Made by a program: the position numbers and the translations under genes. DNA of 64,000 nt from GCA-001856825 sp038729485. Lineage in GTDB: Archaea > Thermoplasmatota > Thermoplasmata > Thermoplasmatales > GCA-001856825. The stretch covers positions 124,001 to 188,000 of the forward strand of contig JAVYRX010000002.1 of assembly GCA_038729485.1 (NCBI GenBank). The letters run 5' to 3'. Positions 54,716-63,652 of the stretch are shown piece after piece. The notes under the pieces are model-generated. The model was not told where the DNA came from and searched no databases. It saw only the letters and a list, made by a program, of their open reading frames with translations. Every line of letters begins with the position of its first letter. The first letter of the stretch is position 1.

Positions 54716-55283
54716 GATATACCTTGCCGTTGAAGGAATTGACGGAACTGGAAAGACATACGTTGCAAAGCACATTTCGGAGAAATTTAACTTCATCATG
54801 GCTAGGGAGCCTTCAAATACAGAGATAGGGGCAGTTATAAATTCCGGACAATGGGATCCTATTACTGACTTCTTCCTCTTCATGGCAGACAGAAGCAACA
54901 CGCTGAGGGGGCTTCCCAAGGATGGAAACATTGTTTCTGACAGGTCACTATATTCCAGTTTCGCATATCAGGGTTACGATCTTTGGAAGAAATTTGGAAC
55001 CTTTGAACGCTATTTTTCCTTCTTCAACGATGTTTCGAAACTGCTTCCGGCCCTTCCAACGCATGTCTTTGTTCTTTTCTGCAACGTAAATACCGCCTTA
55101 GAGAGAATAAAGGGGAGAGGGAAGTTGTCAAGGTTCGAAAGATTGGAATATTTGGAAGGTGTCCAGAAACTTTATCTTGAACTGGGAAACGTAGCTGAAA
55201 ACGTAACTTACGTCGATTCCAACGTCACTCTCGAGAAGCTTTACGAATCCGTCGATAAAGAAGTTATAAAGTTGTTACGATAG
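54699..55283 (+). CDS. tmk: Thymidylate kinase
   Basis: A 194-residue dTMP kinase. The P-loop is EGIDGTGKT, the DR motif is SDRSLYSS and the LID region contains KGRGKLSRFERLEYL. The frame is open much further upstream inside fen1, but TTG at 54699, following a GGGGGTGCAGAGGA ribosome site, puts the start six codons before the first beta strand. The 3-prime end overlaps the convergent map gene by 20 bases. Confidence 0.9.
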   Translation: MTPFSRIYLAVEGIDGTGKTYVAKHISEKFNFIMAREPSNTEIGAVINSGQWDPITDFFLFMADRSNTLRGLPKDGNIVSDRSLYSSFAYQGYDLWKKFGTFERYFSFFNDVSKLLPALPTHVFVLFCNVNTALERIKGRGKLSRFERLEYLEGVQKLYLELGNVAENVTYVDSNVTLEKLYESVDKEVIKLLR

Positions 55284-56127
55284 GCCCGTCTTCTCTCAGA
55301 TAAATCGTGTGCTCAGTCTGGGAGACCATATCACCTCTGTCTTCCTTGAGTACAGGGTAAAAATAGAAGTATTTCTTTCTTTGAGCCTCCTTGATTATGT
55401 TATCGTAATCGCTGTACAGTCTGGCCACATCGCGCACGGAAAATGGAAGCCCTCTAGATTCCTTCTTTATAGCCTTAGACCACTCCTCCGTTTCATCTTT
55501 TATACAGAGCATTATGTTACCAAACTCCAACCCTTTTACCCTGCCGCGCCCAGTGGTTGCAAATGGTTCAATTGCAAATGCCATACCGGGATAGAGACGC
55601 ACCCTCGAACCATCATCATAATTTGGAAAGGAAGTTCCTGCATGCAAAACATATTTTTCCAAGGTATGGCCAGTCAGGTTATAAACTGGATTGAAACCAT
55701 ATCTTTTGATCGTTGTCTCTATTTCCCTTCCTATCTCGGACGTAAAGGAGCCCACTCTTACTTTTTTTATCGCATTCTGCAAAGCCTCTTCTGACGCCCT
55801 TATAAGTTGGGACCATTTGCTCGTGGACACTTCCTTCGTCACTGCAGTATCTGCAAGGCACCCATTCACCTCTGCCCCTAAGTCCAGTTTCACGAGATCG
55901 CCTGCATTGAATCTCGTTTCTGTTTCTGGGGATGGAGTGAAATGGGCGGCCTCGTTATTCACCGACAAGTTGACGGGGAATCCGATGTTTGCACCGTTGC
56001 TTCTTATGTAATCTTCTAAATAATTGGCTACCCCTTTTAGCTCGACTCCCTCCTCTATCATTTTGTATCCTTCGTTTCTTGCCATCGACGCTATCTTTCC
56101 CGCCTGAATATAATCGTCAATTTCCAT
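55264..56127 (-). CDS. map: Methionine aminopeptidase (type II)
   Basis: A 287-residue metallopeptidase removing initiator methionine. Metal and catalytic residues are seen in NNEAAHFTP (His), KLDLGAEVNG and LADTAV (two Asp), LTGHTLEKY (His), AIEPFAT (Glu) and QTEHT (Glu). The archaeal type II insertion is present between the last His and Glu. It overlaps sua5 by 11 bases. Confidence 0.95.
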   Translation of the reverse strand: MEIDDYIQAGKIASMARNEGYKMIEEGVELKGVANYLEDYIRSNGANIGFPVNLSVNNEAAHFTPSPETETRFNAGDLVKLDLGAEVNGCLADTAVTKEVSTSKWSQLIRASEEALQNAIKKVRVGSFTSEIGREIETTIKRYGFNPVYNLTGHTLEKYVLHAGTSFPNYDDGSRVRLYPGMAFAIEPFATTGRGRVKGLEFGNIMLCIKDETEEWSKAIKKESRGLPFSVRDVARLYSDYDNIIKEAQRKKYFYFYPVLKEDRGDMVSQTEHTIYLREDGPIVTTL

Positions 56128-56710
56128 ACTCCAGCTCCCTTATCTGCTTCAGCGTTATCTGCCCTTCCCTCAGTAATTTCTTGGAAGTGTAATCGTATAT
56201 TGTCGAAGGAATACCGCCGATGTTCTCTGCCTTCACATACAGTCCCACGCTATCTCTGAATTGCTTCAGTATCTCCTCCATATCGGATGATGCTTTGTAT
56301 CCTCTTATGTTCGCCCCAACAAGCGTTATGGGGCCTGCTCTCCTTATGACCTCTCTTACAAAGGGTCTGTCGGGGATCCTGGCGGCAATTTTACCGTTTA
56401 CAACCCAATGCCCCTTTATTTTGGCCTCAAGCACAAGAGTAAGTGGACCGGGCATGAGGTTCCTGACTATGTTCTTTGCACCTTCGTCCATATTGCAGTA
56501 CTTCTCCATCTCTCTAAGTCCATAAAAACCGATAGGACTTGCACTTTCCATTGGCTTGTTCTTCAGCTTGTATACCTTATCAAATTGCTCTTTGCTTCTT
56601 ATTGGAGCGGATAGGGCATAAAGGGTGTCCGTTGGCAAAACTACGGGCCCTTCGTTCATTGCATCCAGTACTTCCTGTACATTCTTGAGGTTTTCAATTA
56701 TCACCTTCAT
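56117..56710 (-). CDS. L-threonylcarbamoyladenylate synthase (Sua5/YrdC)
   Basis: A 197-residue enzyme that makes threonylcarbamoyl-AMP for the t6A37 modification of tRNAs reading ANN codons. PTDTLYALSAP, KNKPMESASP, LMPGPLTLVLEA and AARIPDRPFVREV are family motifs. It lacks the extra Sua5 C-terminal domain, so it is the short YrdC-like form. It is first in a sua5-map pair. Confidence 0.92.
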   Translation of the reverse strand: MKVIIENLKNVQEVLDAMNEGPVVLPTDTLYALSAPIRSKEQFDKVYKLKNKPMESASPIGFYGLREMEKYCNMDEGAKNIVRNLMPGPLTLVLEAKIKGHWVVNGKIAARIPDRPFVREVIRRAGPITLVGANIRGYKASSDMEEILKQFRDSVGLYVKAENIGGIPSTIYDYTSKKLLREGQITLKQIRELEYGN

Positions 56711-56845
56711 AGGCTCCGCAGCTCCGGAAAAAGAGTGCCAATAGTAGGATAATGAGCAACCCCTGCACAGAGACGCTCACGAATATTGGGAAAGGAAACA
56801 TTCATTGTGGTGTCAATTGGATGCGACTATATATGCATTATTCCC

Positions 56846-57460
56846 TCATCTGATGTTGAAGAACAGCAAGGCTCCGGTCAATATGTACTGTATAGCGAAA
56901 CCTGCTACTAATATACCGAACACTCTTGTAAGGGCACGAGCACCTTTCTCTTTTATTACGTCGTAAATGAAGAAACTGGACAAAAAGAGGAAGAATGTCA
57001 CCAGAGACACTATAACAATTCCAGATACGACAAGCACCGGGTTGTAATCATGCATGAGTATTATGACCAGGGATATTGCACCGGGCCCGGCCAGAAGGGG
57101 CGTTCCCAGTGGTACAATCCCAAGGTCTCTTGGGCCTATACCATCGTTGTTCCCTCTGCTTCTCCCTGCAGGCTTATCTCCTTCAGTAACCATTTCAACG
57201 CTAGTTAGCAGAATTAATATGCCACCTGCTATCTCAAGGGCAGCTATTGAGATGCCAAAATAGAGGAGTATGTAATAACCTGCGAAAGCGAAGAACAGGA
57301 GTATCAGGAAGCTAGACAAAGTGGCGTCGTTTATGAGCGTTTTGCGTGCTCTCTCATTCTCATCCTTCGCAAACGAAATGAACATTATCATTGCTGCAAA
57401 GGGATCTACGACGACAAATAGCTCGATGGTTATGTGAAGCAGTTGGTCCAGGTAGTTCAT
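56846..57460 (-). CDS. MarC-family integral membrane protein
   Basis: A 204-residue membrane protein with about six hydrophobic segments. The signature regions are FVVVDPFAAMIMF in the first helix and GTPLLAGPGAIS in the middle. Function of the family is unsettled despite the MarC name. A TATA-like stretch (57482-57490) lies about 27 bases before its start on the minus strand. Confidence 0.93.
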   Translation of the reverse strand: MNYLDQLLHITIELFVVVDPFAAMIMFISFAKDENERARKTLINDATLSSFLILLFFAFAGYYILLYFGISIAALEIAGGILILLTSVEMVTEGDKPAGRSRGNNDGIGPRDLGIVPLGTPLLAGPGAISLVIILMHDYNPVLVVSGIVIVSLVTFFLFLSSFFIYDVIKEKGARALTRVFGILVAGFAIQYILTGALLFFNIR

Positions 57461-57564
57461 TAGGAAGGTATATTAATCATTATTATAAATAATTCTGTTA
57501 AAATTATATCCTGTTTTCCTTTTCTAAAAACAAAGCTAAGAAAAGTAGATAAAAGAGATCAAGC

Positions 57565-58668
57565 TTGAGCAATGTGTTTACGCTGGTTAGATACTCGGAA
57601 ATAGGTACTAAGGGCGACAATAGAGGATATTTTGAGGAATTACTGAGAAGAAACATAATGGCCAAATTAAATGAAAATTCCATCTGGGGCGAAGTCGGCA
57701 TCGAAGAATCAAGGCTTGTGATCGAATCTCATGAGCCTCTTGAAGGCATCCTTTCCAAGATTTTCGGCATCTCTTCATTTTCTGTGGCAACTAGGGTGAA
57801 TTCCACTCCTGACGAAATTGAAGACGCTCTTTCCGGGATTTCTGTAAAGGGCAGTTTCAGGGTTACAGTGAATAGGAGAGACAAAAGCTTTCCCTTTACC
57901 TCGCAGGAGTATTCAGCTCGTCTAGGAGAGTTGATCCTGAGCAGGAATCCGGGGGCCAAGGTTAGCCTTAGGGATTACGATGTAAACGTTGGGGTGGACA
58001 TAGGATCCAGGTTCACATACATATATGACAATTCCCTCAGCGGGCCAGGGGGTATGCCTGTTAGATCTCAGGGGAAAGGTGTTGCGTTGATTTCAGGAGG
58101 AATAGATTCCCCGGTGGCAGCGTACATGATGATGAAGAGGGGAATGGAGCTGAGCTTGATTCACTACTTTCAAAGCTCTCGTCTTCTTGAAAAGGTTATT
58201 AGGAACAAAGAATTCCTCGAACAGTTCTCGCCTTACCCCATTGAGATCAAAATCGTTGATCACAGAAAGATGATAGGAAAGACCGTCATGGAGCTAAGAA
58301 AGAGGGGCGAGGAGCGGTGGACGTGCATATTCTGCAAGAGAGAGATGTACCGCGAGGGGGAAAAGTATGCCGTGGAAATTGGAGCAAAGGGCATAATAAC
58401 AGGGGAAGACCTGGGACAGGTCGCAAGCCAGACGCTGGAAAATCTAAATACGATAGAAGAGAAAACGACTATCCCAGTTTTCAGACCCCTGATAGGGTTT
58501 GACAAGCTGGAGATAGAACAACTATCAGAGAAGATAGGACTTTTCGATATATTCCTCTCGGACACGACATCGTGCGACTGCTACTTCCTCCCACCTAGAC
58601 CAAGGACGAGGAGTTCCATAGAGGAATTCAAATTGATCGAAGAAAAGATTTCAGAAAGATCCTCATGA
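57565..58668 (+). CDS. thiI: tRNA 4-thiouridine synthase ThiI
   Basis: A 367-residue sulfurtransferase for s4U8 in tRNA. It has a ferredoxin-like plus THUMP RNA-binding half (to about 170), then the PP-loop ISGGIDSPVAAY and the Cys pair CIFCKR. The rhodanese domain of enterobacterial ThiI is absent, as usual in archaea. A TTG start at 57565 is used because no in-frame ATG precedes the conserved RYSEIGTKG. It overlaps rnz by 4 bases. Confidence 0.93.
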   Translation: MSNVFTLVRYSEIGTKGDNRGYFEELLRRNIMAKLNENSIWGEVGIEESRLVIESHEPLEGILSKIFGISSFSVATRVNSTPDEIEDALSGISVKGSFRVTVNRRDKSFPFTSQEYSARLGELILSRNPGAKVSLRDYDVNVGVDIGSRFTYIYDNSLSGPGGMPVRSQGKGVALISGGIDSPVAAYMMMKRGMELSLIHYFQSSRLLEKVIRNKEFLEQFSPYPIEIKIVDHRKMIGKTVMELRKRGEERWTCIFCKREMYREGEKYAVEIGAKGIITGEDLGQVASQTLENLNTIEEKTTIPVFRPLIGFDKLEIEQLSEKIGLFDIFLSDTTSCDCYFLPPRPRTRSSIEEFKLIEEKISERSS

Positions 58669-59582
58669 TATCGACTATAAGGCTATATTTGTTAGGGACA
58701 GGAGGGTCCTGGCCTACCCCTCAGAGGAACACTCTCAGCATAGCACTCCGAGTTGACGATGAGGCAATACTCTTCGACTGTGGGGAGAGTACCCAGACAT
58801 CATTGATGAAAAGCTCCCTTTCCATGATGAAAATAAACAGAATTTTCATAACCCACTACCACGGAGATCATTTCCTTGGCCTGCCTGGCCTAATACAAAC
58901 CATGAGCTTTTACGGGCGGACGGAGCCATTGGAAATTTACGGTCCCGTTGGGTCATCCACCATATTGGGAAACCTGCTCTCCATCGGATATTACTCCCTT
59001 AATTTTGACATCAAAATAAATGATCTTGAAGGCGGAAATACCCTGGATTTTGGTGATTATTCCATACATACGGCTAAGGCGAACCACACTATTCCTGCTC
59101 TCTCCTATGCATTCTTGGAAAAGGACGTTCCAAAATTCGACGAGAGAAAAATACAGGATGCCGGAATTCCAAGAACACTGCTGGAAAAGATAAGGCGGCA
59201 GGGGCGTGCTGACTTTAAGGGAAGAACAATAGAAATGAAGGAGATCTCGGCAGGAATAAGGAAGGGGAGGAAAATATCATATTCAGGGGATACCAGAAGG
59301 GATCCCGGTTTGATTAATCTCTTCAGGGATTCTACAATTCTCATTCATGAAGCCACGGGAGATTCGTCTAACAAGGAGAAGGTTGTCGCATATGGTCATT
59401 CTACTGGGGCAGATGCCGCAATTCAAGCGAGAGAATCTGGCTCCAAGAAACTAATTCTACTACATTTTAGCCCAAGGTACAATGATATCAGACCCATTGT
59501 CGATGAGGCAAGAGCTATTTTCTCCAACGTTTTGGCAGGTGAAGAACTTGCTGAAATAGAAGTTGGTATCAATGATAGATAA
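58665..59582 (+). CDS. rnz: Ribonuclease Z
   Basis: A 305-residue metallo-beta-lactamase nuclease that cuts tRNA precursors after the discriminator base. Key motifs are LGTGGSWPTPQRN, THYHGDHFLGLPG (zinc site), SYSGDTR, HEAT and the HST loop GHSTGADAA. It overlaps thiI by 4 bases and the AGT/endoV gene by 11, within a nucleic-acid maintenance operon. No tRNA in this window encodes CCA, which fits RNase Z-dependent 3-prime processing. Confidence 0.96.
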   Translation: MISTIRLYLLGTGGSWPTPQRNTLSIALRVDDEAILFDCGESTQTSLMKSSLSMMKINRIFITHYHGDHFLGLPGLIQTMSFYGRTEPLEIYGPVGSSTILGNLLSIGYYSLNFDIKINDLEGGNTLDFGDYSIHTAKANHTIPALSYAFLEKDVPKFDERKIQDAGIPRTLLEKIRRQGRADFKGRTIEMKEISAGIRKGRKISYSGDTRRDPGLINLFRDSTILIHEATGDSSNKEKVVAYGHSTGADAAIQARESGSKKLILLHFSPRYNDIRPIVDEARAIFSNVLAGEELAEIEVGINDR

Positions 59583-60468
59583 GCCTGACATTTATGAGGA
59601 GTTTTACAGGCTTCTTGCGCAGATCCCTGAGGGGTATGTTTCCACTTATGGCGACCTTGCACTCCAATTAGGTGACATAGTTGCTTCCAGGGCCGTAGGG
59701 CAAATGCTTTCTGAAAACGAAGAACCAGATGTTCTGCCCTGTTACAGAGTGGTTATGTCCGATGGAGGAGTCGGGGGATATACGCATCCAGACGGAGTCA
59801 ACGAAAAGATAAGGAGATTAAGAAAGGACGGAATCCAAATAGTTAACGGAAAGGTGGAGAATATGGACAAATTTAGATTCACAGAGTTTAAATCTACCTT
59901 CCCACTGAAAAGATACACCGACCAGATCATGAAGCTGAACATCTACAAGGATGATGGGAAAGCTGAGCCTTTGAGAGCCATAGACGTGTCGTATGCAGGA
60001 AGAATTGGCGTGGGCGTAGCGGTCGACATAGGAAAAGAAAATACGTTTCAAGTCTTAGTTAAGAAGGTTAGGGCCCCTTACATCCCCAACTACCTTTATC
60101 TGCGAGAGGGGGAAATTCTGGAAGGTCTCCTGTCAAAAGAAAGATTCAACGTAGTAGATGGAAATGGGAGTCTCCATCCTCTGGAGAGAGGAATTGCAAC
60201 CGTTGCGGGGGCCAATACTGGAAACTCTACGGTGGGGATAGCTAAAAAACTGCTGATGGGAAACGTGATAGGAAATGATGTCTTTCTAGGAAAGAAACTG
60301 GTTGCCAAAAAATTGGGAAAGTACTTTGTTTCATATGGCTACGGAGTTCCTCTTGAGAGGGCACTTTCAGTGCTTCGGAGGGTTGACGAGTTCCCTCCGA
60401 CAAAGCTTCCGGACAGGCTCTCTAGGAGGTATAGGGATAATGTTCTGCTTGCTGAAAATAGCTTATGA
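59572..60468 (+). CDS. Alkyltransferase-endonuclease V fusion protein
   Basis: A 298-residue fusion. Residues 1-95 match the C-terminal DNA-binding domain of O6-alkylguanine transferases: IPEGYVSTYGDLA, SRAVGQM and the acceptor Cys57 in PCYRVV, where the usual PCHR has Tyr in place of His. From about 130 on it is endonuclease V, with AIDVSYAG, VVDGNGSLHPLERGIATVAG and VGIAKKLL. A Ferroplasma protein of the same layout has both activities. The ATG at 59572 lies within the end of rnz. Confidence 0.92.
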   Translation: MIDKPDIYEEFYRLLAQIPEGYVSTYGDLALQLGDIVASRAVGQMLSENEEPDVLPCYRVVMSDGGVGGYTHPDGVNEKIRRLRKDGIQIVNGKVENMDKFRFTEFKSTFPLKRYTDQIMKLNIYKDDGKAEPLRAIDVSYAGRIGVGVAVDIGKENTFQVLVKKVRAPYIPNYLYLREGEILEGLLSKERFNVVDGNGSLHPLERGIATVAGANTGNSTVGIAKKLLMGNVIGNDVFLGKKLVAKKLGKYFVSYGYGVPLERALSVLRRVDEFPPTKLPDRLSRRYRDNVLLAENSL

Positions 60469-61201
60469 CGATACTTTCCATGGCTTTCAGATTCAGCCAG
60501 ACGTCAGAACAGTCCAGGGTGAAATACTCAAAGCCATCACCCCTTTGGGCATCACAAGAGTTCTATCGTCTTCAAGGACAGATTCACATGTGAGATCGGC
60601 GGCAACAATCATTGAGGTGGAGTTTGACGATGCATTAAAGTTGTGCAGGATCATAGATTCAATCGATGGGATTGCCGTTACCTCATATTCTACCAGCGAG
60701 TCCTTTCTGAATCTAAGATCTCGAATAAAGAAGGAGTACTGGTACATCTCCCCCCTTCACACAGATGAGGCCAAATTATCCAAGGCGATTGGGGAATTCC
60801 TAGAAGGAAACATAAGCAATTTTTCCAGGGACAGAACGAAAAAGGTAATGCTTGAGACCATTTCAGATGTCAGCGGCGAAACGTTCACTCTTCTAAAATT
60901 TTTAGGTAAATCCTTTTCCTGGAACTTTGTGCGTATAGCGGCTGAAAGCATTTTGAGAAGAAGCCTGGGGCAGGTAACAGACGAGGACTGGGATGATATG
61001 CTCCATGGGAAAAAATATTCAAGGTTCAAGGGTAGCCCGGAAAACCTTATACTCGTTGACGTAAAAACCGATCTTGCCTTTACCTCGTATGAATCTAAAA
61101 AAATACAAAAGATAAGGGCATCGACTCTAGCCCAGGTTGCCTGGTCCCATTTCGTAGATAGTTCAACACTCGAATTTGTGAGAAAGGTTTTTCCGCCATA
61201 A
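60440..61201 (+). CDS. truA: tRNA pseudouridine(38-40) synthase TruA
   Basis: A 253-residue pseudouridine synthase. The first strand is KIAYDDTFHGFQIQP, the catalytic Asp48 is in SSRTDSHV, and the late FVRIAAESIL matches the C-terminal TruA helix. It carries two small family departures: DD for DG after AY, and SHV for the common GVH. The start is ATG 60440 with AGGAGGT ten bases ahead; the frame is open earlier only inside the endoV gene. Confidence 0.9.
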   Translation: MFCLLKIAYDDTFHGFQIQPDVRTVQGEILKAITPLGITRVLSSSRTDSHVRSAATIIEVEFDDALKLCRIIDSIDGIAVTSYSTSESFLNLRSRIKKEYWYISPLHTDEAKLSKAIGEFLEGNISNFSRDRTKKVMLETISDVSGETFTLLKFLGKSFSWNFVRIAAESILRRSLGQVTDEDWDDMLHGKKYSRFKGSPENLILVDVKTDLAFTSYESKKIQKIRASTLAQVAWSHFVDSSTLEFVRKVFPP

Positions 61202-61209
61202 TCCAGAGT

Positions 61210-61824
61210 TTATTGAGTAATCAATGCCATGTCGTCCGCAATGTGTTGCAATCGCAAACCTCTAGTCCTGGCAAAATCAGCCGGTGCATCTGACCAATCG
61301 TAATTATCCACTATTATTAGGAATTGAGAGTTCAGGTATTGAAGAACCGTTTCAAGTTCAAACATTACGTTGCCGTAAGAATGGTCCGAATCATGAAAGA
61401 AAACATCCACCTTCCCTACCTGCATGAGTACACCGGCAAGCATCTCTGATGTTCTCCCCTTCACGTACTTTAGATTCTTTTTTAAATCCTCAGGAATGAC
61501 AAATCCAACCTCTTTGTCCCCTTTGCCATACGGCTCACCAGGATCAATGCTGATAACCTTTGCATCGCGACCGATTGCATAAAGAATCGCCGTAGTAGAG
61601 ACTCCAGGACCCATCCCTGTTTCTATGACAACGTTTGGTCTCTTTGCGGCTATCAATGAATAGAGCGCCTTAACTTCATCCTTTGTAATCTGCCAGTAGC
61701 GACCGCTGCCGATTACGCTTCTTACATGTTTCCACACCTCCAAACTACCTTCCACAATTCTCTTAGTTGCCACAGGATCGTCAGTAAGTTTATTCATATT
61801 GATCCAGAATTCCCTACTCAGCAT
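61210..61824 (-). CDS. Class I SAM-dependent methyltransferase (Methyltransf_24 type)
   Basis: A 204-residue protein with motif I VIETGMGPGVST, the acidic VISIDPGEPYG and the metal-type FFHDSDHSYGN stretch that is shared with O-methyltransferases and cephalosporin-hydroxylase-like proteins. The substrate is unknown; the neighbouring glycosyltransferase suggests small-molecule or glycan modification. It converges on truA. Confidence 0.8.
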   Translation of the reverse strand: MLSREFWINMNKLTDDPVATKRIVEGSLEVWKHVRSVIGSGRYWQITKDEVKALYSLIAAKRPNVVIETGMGPGVSTTAILYAIGRDAKVISIDPGEPYGKGDKEVGFVIPEDLKKNLKYVKGRTSEMLAGVLMQVGKVDVFFHDSDHSYGNVMFELETVLQYLNSQFLIIVDNYDWSDAPADFARTRGLRLQHIADDMALITQ

Positions 61825-61900
61825 TGTGTCTTCTTTTAATTAATTTATAAATGCATTTCGTCACTATCTTGGTAAATCTAAAAAATACAAAAATGGGATG

Positions 61901-61922
61901 ATACAATACAGTTTTATTGTAT
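61901..61922 (+). promoter_or_regulatory. Perfect inverted repeat over the glycosyltransferase promoter
   Basis: ATACAATA (61901-61908) and TATTGTAT (61915-61922) are exact reverse complements separated by CAGTTT. The right arm coincides with the TATA-like TTATTGTAT about 25 bases before the ATG at 61940, so a dimeric repressor could act here. Confidence 0.45.
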
Positions 61923-61939
61923 ATTGAGATCATAGCAGA

Positions 61940-63301
61940 ATGAAAATTTGCGTAAATAGCCAAACGCCAGTAGTCAGGTTTAAACTAAGTTATGAAAACC
62001 TACTTGAAAAATATGGCACTCTCTCCGACCCTTTGAATGTAAAGGAACTAGAAGAGGGTGTTGATTACGAGTTTACCCCTGGCGGAGTTACAAACATGAT
62101 ATTTCCCTCCGTCAAGAAAATGATTCAAAACGGGTCTATAAGTAATGCAGTCTGGGTAGCCCTTGGAGTGAACTCTCCTCCGAACGTTATTGTCGACGAT
62201 ATCCTGATTTCTCATGTTGAGATAGAGGAGAATGTCCTTAGAGAGTATACCTGGTTTAAGGAAAACCTCTGGAATGAAATCCACGGGATCAGTAACGGAA
62301 AGTTTACAACAGATGGTTTCAGGGCTTACGCTCACTACAACTGGATCAACGCCAGGAAAATGTTCGATTACATAAAGGATGCTGACATCTTTTACATTCA
62401 GGACTTCCAGCTACTTCTCACTGGAACATTCATAGGGCCACCTGCCCCAGCATTGCTGAGATGGCATGTCCCGTTGGTACCTAGTGTCCTCAGCGATCTC
62501 TCTAAGAGAATAATTATAAAAGGGATGGAGAGCTTTGACGCAGTAATCGTAAGTACGAGGCGGGATCTAGAAGGCCTAGTCAATTCTGATTTCAGAGGAA
62601 AAGCATTCCAGCTTTATCCATACATTGATCCCGGAGAATGGTACCCTCCCGCAGGAAACGATGAGATAGACAAACTAAAGGAGAAGATCAAACTGAAGGA
62701 TGATGAAAAACTCATTGTTTTGGTTGCTCGGATGGATAGGATAAAGTCCCAGGATGTCGGCATAAAGGCTCTTGCTATTTTATCAAAGAAGATAAAGTGC
62801 AAGCTTCTTCTGATAGGTAATGGAAGCTTCTCTTCTTCACAGAAAGGTGGCCTTGGCTATGGAAAAGGTGCATCCTGGAGAAGAGAGCTAGAAAACATAT
62901 CAAGAGAACTTGGGGTTTCGGACAGAGTTTTTTTCATGGGGCATTCTACGCAAGAGGAGCTAAAAGCAGCATATTCTCTATCTTCAGTTGTTCTCCTTAC
63001 ATCAAACATCGAGGGTTTCGGCATAACGGTTCTTGAAGGATGGATACATAAGAAACCAGTGGTGGTAAGTAGTGGTGCTGGCGCGAGCGAGCTTGTAATA
63101 AATGGATCTAATGGTTACGTTTTCCCCGCGGGAGATTACGAGAAGGCAGCAGAGATGATCTTAAAAGCGATTACAGGCGATCCGGATAAACTGGGCGAAT
63201 ATGGATACGAGAGCGCGAGACAGTGCCTGATTGATGTCTCCGTCGAGCGGGAAAAAGCCATACTGGACGAAACCAGCAAGCAATTCAGACTTGAACAGTA
63301 A
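61940..63301 (+). CDS. GT4-type glycosyltransferase (trehalose-synthase-like)
   Basis: A 453-residue GT-B enzyme. The C-terminal nucleotide-sugar half shows LVARMDRIKSQDVGI, LIGNGSF and the EGFGITVLEG (E-x7-E) motif. The N-terminal half has PGGVTNMIF and WINARKM... IQDFQLLL, as in retaining trehalose or sucrose-phosphate-type synthases. The acceptor is not known; trehalose or glucosyl-glycerate type products are possible. An inverted repeat lies on its promoter. Confidence 0.83.
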   Translation: MKICVNSQTPVVRFKLSYENLLEKYGTLSDPLNVKELEEGVDYEFTPGGVTNMIFPSVKKMIQNGSISNAVWVALGVNSPPNVIVDDILISHVEIEENVLREYTWFKENLWNEIHGISNGKFTTDGFRAYAHYNWINARKMFDYIKDADIFYIQDFQLLLTGTFIGPPAPALLRWHVPLVPSVLSDLSKRIIIKGMESFDAVIVSTRRDLEGLVNSDFRGKAFQLYPYIDPGEWYPPAGNDEIDKLKEKIKLKDDEKLIVLVARMDRIKSQDVGIKALAILSKKIKCKLLLIGNGSFSSSQKGGLGYGKGASWRRELENISRELGVSDRVFFMGHSTQEELKAAYSLSSVVLLTSNIEGFGITVLEGWIHKKPVVVSSGAGASELVINGSNGYVFPAGDYEKAAEMILKAITGDPDKLGEYGYESARQCLIDVSVEREKAILDETSKQFRLEQ

Positions 63302-63652
63302 GCTCATATTTTAGCACGTGGCTGATTATTCCAAACCTGGCAATCTTGTTTTGCCTTACATAAATTGACCGCAACTTCTCACTTAGATTTAAATCAAATT
63401 TCTATACTTTCAAACGTAAGAAATGCTCTCATTCTTGACGACATTAAAGAACTCTTGTTTTCTTGATGAAATCTATGGAATCTGATGCTAATTTGCGTGG
63501 TGCTAGCACCTGGAATGTGATGCTCCAGGATCTATTATAAAACGACCTGTAACTGTGTCACGTTTTATTCTATTGAATTTAAAATTTTAGGCATTTTTAG
63601 ATAAGCGTTCATCTCTCAGTTTAACCTCAGGTTGAGAAGCGCAATTTAAATG
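63302..63652. other. Gene-free stretch between glycosyltransferase and DedA genes
   Basis: No coding frame of note. It contains a perfect 12-base palindrome GGTGCTAGCACC (63499-63510), followed at once by a hairpin CCTGGA-N9-TCCAGG (63509-63529). These lie in the 3-prime region of both flanking convergent genes. Confidence 0.5.

Noticed and set aside
60302..60439. 46-residue N-terminal extension of TruA
   Set aside because: It lies entirely inside the endonuclease V domain coding sequence, and AGGAGGT marks the later ATG.
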